Shown piece by piece: positions 48,418 through 59,749 of a stretch of 64,000 nucleotides of DNA. The DNA is from Prototheca cutis (taxonomy: Eukaryota; Chlorophyta; Trebouxiophyceae; Chlorellales; Chlorellaceae). Both the position numbers and the translations under genes were made by a program. Position 1 is the first letter of the stretch; each line of letters starts with the position of its first letter. The stretch is taken from NCBI GenBank assembly GCA_002897115.2, contig BCIH01000007.1, positions 483,416 through 547,415 on the forward strand, written 5' to 3'. Below the pieces are notes generated by a model that had not been told where the DNA came from, searched no databases, and was given only the letters and a program-made list of their open reading frames with translations.

Positions 48418-50400
48418 TCATGCGGGCACTTGGAACTCTGGCAGCGGCGCTGCTTGAAACTGGTTGCGAAGCTGGCCGCAGGCGGCGGCGGATTCATGGC
48501 CTCTCGTGTGCCGCACGCTGACGGGCACACCACGCTCCTCCAGTACCGCCGCAAACCGGCGCACCGCCTCCTTGCTGGGCCGCTCAAATTCTGCATCCGG
48601 GTGTTTTGAGGGGGACATTTCATTGGGGGGGGGGGGGGGGGGGGCAGCCCGCTGCTTTCTCCATGCACATCTCTCAACCTCGCGGGGCTCCACACAAACA
48701 GAAGTTGCAGCGTATGGGAAGAATAAGCCCCTAAAACAGCCAGTGCCCACCAGCTTCGTCCACGGCGTTCCAGGGGATGAGGTTGACATGATGCCGCATG
48801 CGGTATCGCTGGAGTAGGTCAGCCAGGTCAGCCGCATCCTTTGATGAATCATTCTGCCCCGCCAGCAGCGTGTACTCGAACGAGATGCGCCGGCCTGTCG
48901 CCCTAGAGTTTTGGTAGGTAACAGTGGGTTTTGCTTAGTGCGGCTGTGGTTGTGGTTAGGGCTCATGAATGGCAATCACGAGCAAGNNAACCTCCTCCCC
49001 AAAAGCAACCCCCAGCAGAGCAGCAGCCGCAATCCCTTTNTTAAACGAGAAAACCACCCTAAACCCACGCACTGGAAGTAGGATTCGCAATCGGCCATGA
49101 GTGCTTGGAGCGGGTAAACCTTTGCACTGGGCACCAGGCGTTCTCGCAGGTCCTGGCGCGGGGCGTGGAGGGATACGGCCAGCGTTGCCTGCAGTCGCCG
49201 CGCCGCTAGGGCTCGGAGGCTGTTTGGCACACCGACCGTGGACAGCGTGACGTGCCGCGCGCCGATGCCGACGTCCTCCACGATACTCCGAACCGCGCTG
49301 AGCACGGCCGGCAGGTTGAGGCATGGCTCGCCCATGCCCATAAACACGACGTTGGTCACCCGGGCCCCCGGGAACTGCTCCTGAACGCTGAGGACCTGGT
49401 CAACAATCTCGTGCGGCAGGAGACCGCGGGCAAAGCCGCCACGCCCCGTCGCACAAAACGTGCACCGCATGGGACAGCCCACCTGGGAGCTGACGCACAC
49501 CGTCAGCCGTTTGGCGGGGGGTTTGGTTGCCCTAGCAGTACGGCCAGTGTTGTTGCCGCTGTCGTCATCCTTTGGAGCGGCACCATTGCCGCTGCCACGT
49601 GCATCACGGCGGCTGTTCCGGTCCGGGCCCCGGGCATCCCTTTGCTTCTCCTCCCAGTCGCCCTCGGGAATGCCGACGGTCTCGACCACCCGGCCATCAG
49701 CCAACTGGAGCAAGAGCTTGACCGTGCCGTCGGGGGAGGTGCGCGCCTCGTGCACCCGCGACCGCCCCGTCCGCACGCCGGCGGCAGTCAGTTGGCGTCG
49801 CAGCTCGGCGGGAAGGCCCGGGATCTCCTCCACGGACCGTGCGCCGGCCAGCACGCCAGACCGCAGCTGCGCGGCCCTGAACCTTGGCGCACCAAACCGC
49901 GCCACCAGCTCCTCCAGCTGGGCCAGNGGCCGAGCCAAGACGACCTCGCCGGGCGAATGTCGCGCCGTCTCACGGGCAAGGCNCTGCGCCTCTCGAGATG
50001 CTCGGTCTACGGCCTTTTCGTCCACTGCACCCCAGGGCCCCGAGGGCACACGCCGTTGTTGGGAGTCCGTTGATCGTGTCTCGATGCCTCCTGATTCTCT
50101 CAATTGCCGCAAAAGNGGGGCCCGGGNTGGCGTGCTGTTGTCGTCGNNGGATCGCCGGCGGGGCACGCCGACGGCTGCTGCACCTTTGATTGGACTTGCG
50201 TGCTTGTCTCGCCAGCTCTGGTGCTCCTCTGTCCGGGTCTTGTGTGGAGCACGGGACTCTGCAGAGCCTCGTAGGCCCACNACCCCAGCTGCACGCCGGG
50301 CAGACTGGGCCACAGGGCCGNCCCTCCTGGCTGGCTGGCCTGGTCGCGCGCTCGCTCGCGAGCTGAACGGCAGTCTTTGCATGGTACCCGTACTCAGCAT
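48418..50400 (-). CDS. RLMN: Radical SAM rRNA/tRNA adenine-C2 methyltransferase RlmN, probably plastid
   Basis: RlmN methylates C2 of A2503 in 23S rRNA and A37 in some tRNAs. Exons, leftward: 50400-49073, 48902-48751 and 48590-48418, about 550 residues. The radical SAM cluster motif [11 protein letters not shown] is preceded by [10 protein letters not shown]. Family marks follow: [68 protein letters not shown] and [19 protein letters not shown], containing the methyl-carrying Cys. The N-domain is [20 protein letters not shown] hydrophilic insert lies before LTVCVSS. The first about 100 residues are Arg/Ser/Ala-rich, which suits a plastid transit peptide, but this part holds several N bases and the start at 50400 is provisional. 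One N at 49927 lies in the N-domain. Confidence 0.88.
48625..48644. repeat. G20 tract in an RlmN intron
   Basis: There are twenty G residues on the plus strand (C on the coding strand), about 35 bases upstream of the last RlmN exon. Confidence 0.85.
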
Positions 50401-50925
50401 NGGCATGGNCGATGTCGTACCTTGAGCAGGCGCGGATGACAGCGTGGGNCTGGTCAGGCNCAGCCACCAGGCCCTCACCAGGCCCGAGTGTGCTGCTGAC
50501 CGGCTCATGGAAATGCCACGAGTCGTCGATAAATAGTATTATACCGGAGAAAATATGCCATGCATATTTGTCACCACGCTGTGCTTTTGTGCGCCGNGAT
50601 GTTCTCGCCCCCAGGGGGAGGGAGCTCCTGGGACAGGATGTCTTCCGGGACCACGACGAGACAAGGAAGGGCACCGTGCACCCCGCCCAGATGCAGCGCT
50701 GGGCTCTAGGTAGAGCGCAGCCAGGCCATTTCATACGTGATATCTCTTTACANACCATTATAGACGGATTGCCAGGGTCAGCGGGAGTTTCGACAGATTC
50801 CGTGCCCTGAGTGCCTGGCACCCTTCGCAGGTTTGAATTGTCCCGANCCCGCGACGCGATGACGCCCTGACGGAGACCGTTCCTTCAGGTCCCGCATCCC
50901 ANTACTGCGCCTTACCGGGCGAGGG
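50401..50925. promoter_or_regulatory. Divergent promoter region of RlmN and TGD3-like genes
   Basis: 525 bases separate two head-to-head genes that both look plastid-targeted. Several N bases occur. No TATA box is obvious. Confidence 0.4.
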
Positions 50926-52586
50926 ATGGCATGCGGGGCATTGCGGGCGAATGCCTGCTTCGGCCTGGGCCCTGTGCCCCTGCACCTGCGCCCCAGGCCG
51001 TGGGGTCGCAGCCCTGGAGAAACCAAGGTAAATGGGGCGGGTTCTGCCTGCACTATGCACCNTTAATGCATGNTTTGAAGCGTGTTGCAGTGTAGCATGG
51101 CCGAGCGNATGCACACACATTGCGCGCATACCACATGCGCAGGCGCAGGGCCGCGCACGNGCGACCGGCGCTGCCGCCCCCGTGCCGGCCCCCATGCCGG
51201 CGGCCGCAGCTGGNAACGGGGCACTGCCAGGCAACGGNACTAGCCCAGGCAACGGCGTGGTACCCAGGCCCCCGACAAGCACTGGCANTCCCCGGACCGA
51301 GCGTCGGCACGGCCGGCACCATGCCGCCATCGCCGAGGACGACGTGTTGATCGAGTTTCGTGATGTGTACAAGTCCTTTGGGGATAAGCCCATCTTGCAA
51401 GGGGCCAGCTTTTCTATTCGGCACGGCGAGGCCGTTGGCATCATCGGCGGCTCGGGCACGGGCAAGAGCACCACGCTGCGCATTGCCGCCGGCCTGCTGC
51501 AGCCCGATGCCGGCGAGGTGCTCGTCAGGGGCGTGCCCCGCCGGGGTCTCATGTCTGACCAGCCCGCCCAAGCCGCGCACGACAGCCTTGTCATGGGGCT
51601 CGTCTTCCAGTCTGCGGCCCTGTTCGACTCGCTCACCGTCGCAGAAAACGTGGGATTCCTGCTCCTGGAACACAGCAAGCTGGCCCCCGAACGCATCAAG
51701 GTTTGTGGTNTCGGTGGGTTGCCCCGTTGCGTTCACTGTTCACAAAGCCTGAAGAGTCCCGACACACACCCATGCATCCACCACAAGCCGCCCACTGCAG
51801 CGGGCGGTGTCCAAGGCGCTGCGACGGGTGGGTCTGTCGGGGGTGGAGGACTTGATGCCCTCACAGCTNTCCGGCGGGATGAAGAAGCGCGTGGCCCTGG
51901 CCCGGGCCATCGTCCGGGACGAGGAACATGCCCAGGCNGAGCAGGTGCGAGTTGTGGGTTGGATATGTCCGGGCGCTGTGCTCTGTTGCCTGAGGCAGAT
52001 GGGGCGGTGCAGCAGGAGGGGCGTTGTGAATCTGCCTNGGGTGGGATCTTGGCTGGGTTATGTTCATGGAATTGGCTTTTCTTTTTGTTGAAAAGTTCAG
52101 CACACAGGCAGGTGTCTCTCCCCATGCCCACTCAAACCTAACCATTTGCACAGTTGATTATGTATGACGAGCCGACGGCGGGGCTGGACCCCGTGGCCTC
52201 CACGGTCATCGAGGACCTGNTCCGCAGCATGCACAACGGCATGCGCGGCCCCGGCGGGATCAGTAGCTACATCGTGCGTTTGACCCGGGTGGCGGGCCCA
52301 GGTTGCTGTTGGGTGGATCGGGCAATGATGCAGTGCTGCATGACCCGCTAAACTGCCATACACCCCAAGCCCAGGTGCTCAGCTGAAAGGCACTCTGACC
52401 GTACACACCTCGCAGGTAGTGACACATCAGCACAGCACGATCAGGAGGACGGTGGACCGACTGATTTTCCTGCATGAAGGCCGCGTCGTCTGGGAGGGCA
52501 GTGTGGCTGAATTTGACAGCAGTGATGAGCCAATTGTGAGGCAGTTTGCATCTGGAAGCTTGAATGGGCCAATTACGTACGTGTGA
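50926..52586 (+). CDS. TGD3: Plastid lipid-import ABC ATPase, TGD3/MlaF-like
   Basis: TGD3 is the ATPase of the TGD1-2-3 importer that moves lipid precursors from the ER into plastids; MlaF is the bacterial relative. Exons 50926-51027, 51143-51700, 51801-51944, 52154-52273 and 52416-52586 encode 364 residues, all in phase 0. Exon 1 (MACGALRANACF, Arg/Pro-rich) looks like a transit peptide, continuing into a Pro/Ala linker. The ATPase domain shows VLIEFRDVYKSFGDKPIL, Walker A GGSGTGKST, VFQSAALFDSLTVAENVGF, signature SGGMKKRVALARAIV, Walker B LIMYDEPTAGLDPVAST and VVTHQHSTIRRTVDRL. The C-terminus, PIVRQFASGSLNGPI, is diagnostic for MlaF/TGD3. Ns occur at several positions (51160, 51869, 51938, 52220), each affecting one residue. 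Confidence 0.88.
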
Positions 52587-52803
52587 TGGACGCCAGCACT
52601 GTAAGACGAGCACTGTCGGCGGGGACCTGGCGCACCGATGCACGGGTCCATGAATCTTCGAGGACAATGACAGCATCTCGCCCGAAATCGCTAAGAACCA
52701 AACGTGCAACCATGCTCCACCTAGAGTCCTACGGACCGAANATACAGCCCAGTCTTGCGTGCATCTTTTCCATCGGAGCTTTACTGTGCGATCAAGATCA
52801 GCC

Positions 52804-53845
52804 ATGACGAAGATNCTGCTGCTGGCCGGCGACTTTGTCGAGACCTTGGAGGTACATGGCNTATGACGTGTACCCTGGGTCGGGTCTTCCAGGACGCCAA
52901 CAGTCAGCGATCGATGGACGCCTCGCATCCCATTCTCATCACAATCCCAACATGACCCGCGCCGCAGGTCTTCGTGCCGTTCCAGGCGCTGCAGGCCGTG
53001 GGCTTCGAGGTGGATGCGGTGTGCCCTGACAAGAAGGCTGGAGATGTCGTACGTACCGCCGTGCATGACTTTGAGGTAGGTTTCTGGCCTACTGGGCCCA
53101 GATGGATGGGCGNTTTCCGATACAAATGTGTCTCCAGGCTGATCTTTCAGGGACTGGGANCTGGTGGCCTGACAATGCTCCCGTTTGCATTACNTCGTNG
53201 CTCTTCTTCCACAGGGTGACCAGACCTACACCGAGAAGCGGGGCCACAACTTCCAGCTGAATGCCGACTTTGACAGTGCCATGGCCAACCTGGACTCTTA
53301 CGACGGGCTCTACATCCCGGGGTGGGTGGGGTTCATGACTGCTAGGGATTGGGTGTTCAGGCGACATGATCTGACCGGGAGAGGCACTGCTTGGCACCAG
53401 TGGGCAGGATTCGCTTGCTGCATCNGGCCTAATGTGCGGTGGCTGAAGCCCAGGAANGAAGGCATGCCGCACACAAGCCTNTTTTTCCAATCCCCCCCTT
53501 CCCACGCACGCGCACGCNNGCAGGGGCCGTGCTCCCGAATACCTGCGGCTGAACGCCAAGGTCATTGAAGCGACCAAGCACTTTGCAGCGCGGGATGCAC
53601 CCATCGCGGCCATCTGCCACGGCATCCAGATCCTGACTGCTGCCGGCGTGGCTTCAGGCAAGAGCCTGACGTGCTACCCGGCGGTCGGGCCCGAGGTGAC
53701 CGTCGCAGGCGGCGAGTACAAGGATGTGGCGCCCACTGACGTGGTTGAGAGTGGCAACCTGCTCACCTCCCCGNNATGGNCCGGCCACGGCAAGCTCCTC
53801 GCAGCCTTCATCAAGGCCCTGGGCTTCAAGGTCACCAAGGCNTGA
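52804..53845 (+). CDS. DJ1: DJ-1/PfpI family protein
   Basis: This is a single-domain DJ-1/PfpI protein of 194 residues from exons 52804-52851, 52968-53075, 53215-53321 and 53524-53845. The start reads MTKI, one undetermined residue, then [12 protein letters not shown] with the conserved Glu. The nucleophile elbow is [15 protein letters not shown], with Cys in [26 protein letters not shown] and [11 protein letters not shown] are typical. Family members include glyoxalases, deglycases, chaperones and peptidases. The match is nearest to plant DJ-1D/PfpI-like domains, which usually occur as two fused copies, so the single copy is a difference. Ns hit three residues, two of them near GNLLTSP. Whether it has glyoxalase activity is untested. 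It lies 217 bases downstream of the TGD3-like gene in the same orientation. Confidence 0.87.
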
Positions 53846-54223
53846 GCCAGGGTGTGTGTTCCGTTTGAAGGCGGGTGCCGCCCATCTTGCGGTCTGCGCG
53901 CACTACTGGACTCTTGTTTTCCTACCAGTATGCACCGGCGATCGACTAACGCCTCCCTTTTGATGGGACGGGACGCGTGTGCTGCGCCGTTGTCATCGGC
54001 TGCTGTTCCATGCCGNTCCCTTGCAAGCCTCTTTGGCGGTGCCCCTCCCAAAAATACCCTTGTGGATGCCTAGTCCTTCTTGGTGCATGTGTGCACGTGC
54101 AAAGAGCGGCAGTACTTGTGTACAGAATGAAAGAGTGAGTGGCACAAGAAGAAGGGGTCATGTGAACTTCTGGAGGTCTTGGGCCTGGTGTGGGNGCTCT
54201 GCCCACCATGGGGCCACACAACC
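53846..54223. other. Convergent 3' region between DJ-1 and NOP10
   Basis: This is 378 bases between facing stop codons, with presumed 3' UTRs only. Two N bases are present. Confidence 0.55.
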
Positions 54224-54530
54224 TCAGAACGTGGGGGCGGGGTGCTGCGTGGGCAGCAGGTTGAACCTCCGCTTAGTGGTCACACGCTCCCTGGAGAACT
54301 TGTCGTCGGGGGAGAAGCGGGCGGGGTGGGCAGACAGGGTGGGGCTGCCGGCAGGGTCGACCTTCTGCGGGAGTGCGGAGTGGGAGTAGAGGGAAGGATG
54401 GCCGGCTCGCCGCAGCCTCGCAGCAACGGTGTTATGCAGCCGCATGCAAATGCAACACCCACAACTCCAAGCCTGCCTTCAGCGTGTAGGTGCGGTTGCC
54501 ATCCTCCGTGGTGTGGTACATGAGATACAT
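54224..54530 (-). CDS. NOP10: H/ACA snoRNP subunit NOP10
   Basis: NOP10 is the small core protein of H/ACA ribonucleoproteins that guide pseudouridylation of rRNA and are needed for telomerase RNA stability. Two exons, leftward: 54530-54477 (18 codons, [18 protein letters not shown]) and 54364-54224 (46 codons plus stop, starting [17 protein letters not shown]). The total is 64 residues, the standard NOP10 length. [20 protein letters not shown] and the KRRF segment are near-invariant in the family. The intron can only be placed as GC-AG (AAG|GCAGGC to CCGCAG): it joins TLK to KVDP in phase 0, and a GT donor would insert residues or break the frame. The gene is too small and split to be seen as a single ORF. 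Confidence 0.93.
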
Positions 54531-55007
54531 GGCGACGAGNGGAAGCGNCGCAAGTTGCCGGCACAAACGACCGTCCTCTTNGGAGTCTCAATGCCGCAGC
54601 ACAAGCTCGTTAATGGCCCACACGTAAGGAAACCGCATGTNGAGCGACGGGCACATGGCGGGGCGGGCCCTGCAGCGACACTCGCGCTGGGTGCGGGGCC
54701 TCAACTGGGTGGCCCCTGGGCGCGGCGGGGAGCTCCCAACCCGAATGCTTGAACGGGAACGGGAAATGCTGTATCCAACCAACTTACAGCATTCCATGAC
54801 CCCAATTTCCTTGATACGTCGCATTACTTTTACTCAAAGCACTTCATAGCTTTTTCAGGATTGCCATGTGAGCACCTAGAGGATTGGGGGCCCCGGTACG
54901 GGCTCGCAAGACGGTACTCGCTGTCGTGCCGAAACACCTCTCGGAATGCGACAGTGGGGTGCTTGTGCGCGNTCGTGATCGTGTCACCGTGTCGAGAGCT
55001 TGCCGTC
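54531..55007. promoter_or_regulatory. Divergent promoter region of NOP10 and GT31 genes
   Basis: 477 bases lie between the two start codons, with three N bases. No defined element is recognised. Confidence 0.4.
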
Positions 55008-56489
55008 ATGGCATGGAAGTGCTGGATCACCGTCCTGTGCCTGGCTCTCGGGACGCTGGGCGCGGTGCCCGAGGGTCCCGGCAGGGACTGCCCGCCCGTC
55101 CACAACGTGTTTGACCTGGCCCCCCTCCCCGACTGCCAGCTGGCCGCGAGGCTGGTGGACAAGGGCCTGTGCAGTCCACTGGAGGACAGCCTGCGCGAGT
55201 CATGCTGTTTTGCCGCACGCTACTTCATCGCGCAGGGGTGTCGGTGCTGGCCTGGCCCGTTTGGCCCCGGGGTGCTTGCCGCTGCAGGTTCTGTCGCCTC
55301 TGCCTGTGGCGATACCCGCGCTGTCCGCGCTGCACAGCACGACCTGGCGCTCGGCCAAACCCCGCCCGTGCCTGCGGAGGGGCGGCCCGTTGAGTGGAGC
55401 GTGGTGTCGAGTGGTGACGGCAAGCGGACCAGCGGCTCAGGTGGCGACGGCTCGNCGACGACAAACCCTCGGCGGGAGAAGGAGCTCACTATTACCAGCG
55501 ACCCTGTGGCTCTTACCCCGATAAGGCTGACGGTGGGCGTGCTGAGCTCGGCTGGTCGCCGCGACCGCCGCGCCGCCGTCCGCAGTACCTGGGGCTCCGA
55601 CCCCGGCATCTCACTCCTGCGGTTCTTCATTGCCCGGCCCGTGGATGACGACTTGATGGCCACTGTGGAGCAGGAAGCTGCAGCGTATAATGACATAATC
55701 CTGTTACGTAATGTCACAGAGTCNTACTGGAACATCACGCACCAGACGCTGGCCCTTCTACGCTATGCCGCCGCCGACGACACCAACCAGGCCCCCACGC
55801 ACGTGCTGAAGACNGACGACGACTCGTANGTGCGGGTATCGGCGCTGCTGGATGCGGTGCGGACCCGTATTCCGAGCGGCCCCGGAGCCACCGCGACAAT
55901 GATGGGCTTTGTGGAAAACCCTGGGGGCGGGCCTCACCGTGACCCCACCTCCCGCTGGTATGTCAGCCGTGACGAGTGGCCTGGCGAGACATACCCACCC
56001 TGGGCCCATGGGGTCGGCATCCTTCTCACCGCTGACCTGGCGCGGGCCATTGTCGCCGACGTCGACCCGGCGGGGCCGCTGTTCAAGCTGGAGGACGTGG
56101 CCCTGGGGCAGTGGGTGGTCGCCGCCGCCTCGAGTCGGCATTGGACCATCAACTACATCAAGGACACACGGTGAGCTTGATTTGACGAGTTTGTGTTTGT
56201 GTGTGGGGGGTTGTGTTTTGTGATGGGAAGGAAGTATGCAAGNTGACCCAGCGCAAAGCCTGCACCTCCTCTCAAGGCACTTCTCCCNCNCNCCCCCCCC
56301 CCCCCCTTACCCCAACCTCACATGTACAGGTTTAACTTTGATGGCTGCAGTTTTGGGGATATCATCTCGCACAAGATTTCCCCCGCCCGCCAGTACTGCC
56401 TGTGGACACACAGCGGCCGGTGCTCAGCATGCAGCGAAGCCGTCCTCGCGAGGCGCAACCGCCGCCGGAAACCCGTTGTCAATCTCTGA
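55008..56489 (+). CDS. GT31-type beta-1,3-galactosyltransferase-like glycosyltransferase
   Basis: This is probably a Golgi type II or secreted-domain glycosyltransferase of family GT31. Two exons (55008-56170, 56330-56489) give 440 residues. The N-terminal hydrophobic segment (ITVLCLALGTLGAV) can serve as signal or anchor. Next comes a Cys-rich region, residues about 25-105 (CPPVHNVFDLAPLPDCQLAA, ESCCFAARYFIAQGCRCWPG), resembling small plant seed or lipid-transfer-like cysteine patterns. It is an unusual addition. The catalytic domain shows RLTVGVLSSAGRRDRRAAVR, STWG, then THVLK, one undetermined residue and DDDS (the DxD metal site). The EDVALG box near the end is also typical of GT31. The last exon is rich in Cys and basic residues. 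Donor and acceptor sugars cannot be read from sequence. Three Ns affect single residues. Confidence 0.8.
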
Positions 56490-56799
56490 TGAACTCCTTC
56501 GGTGGTTGCGGCTGGGGCGTTCTGTGCCAGAAGAGGCCTGGCGCATTTTCCCATCCCCTGGCNCCCGATACGACGGTCGGGTGTGCCGCTGGCAGTTTGT
56601 TCTGACCAACTCGCTATTTTTGTTGCNCTCTGGGCTGTAAACTCTTCCGCCCTGGGCCCTNCTGATCAAGTTTTTCATGGAGTANCGAATTATTTCCCCC
56701 TGTGACATTCGGAAAAAGAGGACGTACAATGCAGCGCATGCATGCGAGAGTACAAGAGCAATTTAAGAAAAGGAGACCGCTCGGGTGACACTGCTTCCG
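56490..56799. other. Convergent 3' region
   Basis: This is 310 bases between the GT31 stop and the vacuolar sorting receptor stop, with a few N bases. No gene is seen. Confidence 0.55.
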
Positions 56800-57871
56800 T
56801 TACGCAAGTTGGATAGACCATTGGCTCCGGTCCTGCGACGGCGGCGCCGGGCCGATGCCCTTTCCTCCATGCGGCGTCAGTTCAGCGTCCTGGTCCAGTG
56901 GCATGTATTCCGCCATGATTGCCCGCACCTCGGCCTGCCATGGAAATGGGTGGGGAGCTGTTACTTTGCTTTATGGGACTGAAGGAAAATGCCAGCGGCA
57001 TGGGGTGATGGTCACTTGGGCAATCCGGTGGCTCTGGCGAGGGGATGAATGAGCACAGCCCCCCCGCCTCATCATCCCCCCCCCCCCCCCACACCCACAC
57101 ACACTCAACAGGACCCCTGCCCCCCACACACCCATCCCACTCACCTCCATCATGCTGCGCAGGCGAAGGCGGTAGGCCACAACGCCGCCCAGGCACAGCG
57201 CGACCGCCACACCCAGCACGATGGTCGCCACCATTGCCAGCGACAGCCCTGCAATGGAAACAATGGCCGCTCAAAGCTCATATATGGACCAGACCAGCAC
57301 CCCCCATGCCAGGATCATAACCGTCACTGCACATCAATGCGGCTCGTCACCCACCCACCACCGATGGACGCACCGCTGGTTGCCGTGGGCAGGCAGGCAC
57401 CCAGCTCGACGTTGCAGTACTTGAGGTCGCACTTTGGCGTGCAGCCGCCGTCGGCCGCCGCGGTGAAGCAGGACGGGCAGGTGCAGGTGTGCAGGGGGGG
57501 CACCGGGCCCGATGCGTTGATGGCCAGGGCCTGCTTGTACGCGTCGATGTTATCGTGGCAGGCCGAAAAATGGTGCACCCCGCTGCCACCGGCCCGCAGG
57601 TCGGCCTGCCAGCAGCCGCCGTTGCCCTTGGCACACTCGTCGGGCAGATTGGGAACACACCTAGCATTAAAAGTGTTGTGTTTGGGGGGCATAAAAGAGG
57701 TTGAGAAAGATCTTTGATAATTGTTTAGTATGCTCTTTTTTGGGGAGGCAAGCTGGGGGGTTTGGGGCCACCCAATGATGTTGCACGCTCAGAAAGCATG
57801 ACGGGATCAAACTCCCAACCCCTTTTCCATCCCCGACAAATAAATAGCCAGATTAACTACGCTGCTCAAAA

Positions 57872-57933
<62 letters not shown>

Positions 57934-58727
57934 GTACTAGCACGCACTCATAGCTGCCGTAGGTGTTGCGGCACGCGCAGCGAGGGCACGTGCACTCGGG
58001 CTCCAGTGACGCAAGACTCAGGCACTCGTTCACGTCCACGCAGAGCTCCTCTCCGGCAGGGCCACTCTTGGGCAGGAAGCCCTGGCCGCAGGTGCAGTTG
58101 TACCCAGCCACCGTTGTCTGACACCGGGTCTTGCCGTCCAGCCGCGCCGAGCATTCCGTGTCCCCGACCGCGCCAGGCAGGCATGGATCATTCGCAGGCT
58201 TTTGAGGAGGAAAGGGGGTGTTTTGAGGGTTTGGGGTATGTGGATATCGTGGGAGTGGGAGACAACCCCCCCCCTCTCTCTCACGCACGCACACGCCCTG
58301 ATTACAACCCNNATCCCCGGTACACTCTGTCATCACGCTCACCTTGTTGCACGCGGCCGGGCGGTTGCCCTCCAGGAACCCGGCACACAGGGCCTGCAGT
58401 ACCTCGGCCGTGGCCAGCTTGCCGCGGTACTGTGCGCCGTTGATGCGGATGGTGGGCAGGATGAACACCTGTGCGAGTGCGTTTTTTTTGGGGGGGGGTG
58501 GGTATAGGTGTGGGTCGGCTGCCATCGTCTACGGCGGCGGTGATGGTGGCTGCTGAACCCATCTCCCACCCCTCCCATACCTCGCTCTCGGTGGCAGTGC
58601 CGTGCTCGCCGCGTCGCTCGCCTTCCAGAATATCCGACGGCAGGTCGGAGCTGGAATTGCCGACGCAGGCGCGCAGGGCCTGCACGCTGCTCCACTTGTC
58701 CTGGTTGATGGCTGCAAATGTCTGCCA

Positions 58728-58760
<33 letters not shown>

Positions 58761-59703
58761 GGGGGGGGGGGGGGGGGATTGTTTGCTTGCTTGTTTGCTC
58801 GTGATGAGTTCTTTCTGCTGCTGTTGTATGTGCCATGTCGCAGTGTCGCCGACCACCGGCATGCCCTCCTGGAACCCCTGTTTCCCTCTGGGACCCACCT
58901 CCTTCCTTCCCAACCCCACCCCCTCCACACTCCGCCCTCACCAACCTCAACACCCCACCCGCAAACAAAAAATACTCAGACAGACCTCTTCCGCGCAGTC
59001 GACACCGTAGCGACCAGATTTCATGTCGCAGGCGTCGCCATAGCGAGTGACATAGTCCCACCACAGGTGCGCGTGCCCCGCGCGCGCGGCCAGAGTGTGC
59101 ACGCACAGGCTGCGCAGGTTTTCCTCCACCACCTGCGCGCCCGAGTAGCCCTCCCACATGTCGCCGTCGGGGTCGGGAGCACAGTAGCGGCCGTGCCGGA
59201 TGCACTGACTTTGGCACTCCTCTGACTCGGTGTACCCTGTGGGGCAGTCCCATACCAGGTAGTGTGGCATGAATGTCGTCCAGCCATTGCTGTCAAACTC
59301 CTGCACGGAAGGGAAGAGAAGGTATGGATGCGCCGGTGGGGGTGCTTGTGGCGGAGGTCCATGACGCCCCCAAGCGGCCTTCAATGGGGGTAGGTTGCGG
59401 GGCACCTCGTGCCTCGATCAACAGCCCACCAGTGCAAACTCCCTCCTCCATCCAAAGCAAAGGGAAAGAAGCGCCGAAGCAGACCTTGGCCACGGGCACA
59501 AACTCCTTGATAAACTGCTTCTGCACGTCGCACAGCGCCCCACATTGGTCGTTGGAATTCGTCCAAAACTCCCAGGCCACCTGCACAGGGGATGAGAGGG
59601 GGTAGGTTCCTGCATTGGAGGGATGGTGTCGCTGATGCAGACGCTGTAGCCTGGCTTTCTTAAGCAACCCGACAGCGCGCACGCGGGGGGGGGGGGGGGG
59701 GGT

Positions 59704-59749
<46 letters not shown>

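Noticed and set aside
54588..54824. Reverse open frame with MRFPYVWAINELVLRH
   Set aside because: It is short, has no match I know, and lies in the NOP10/GT31 promoter region with N bases. Evidence is not enough.
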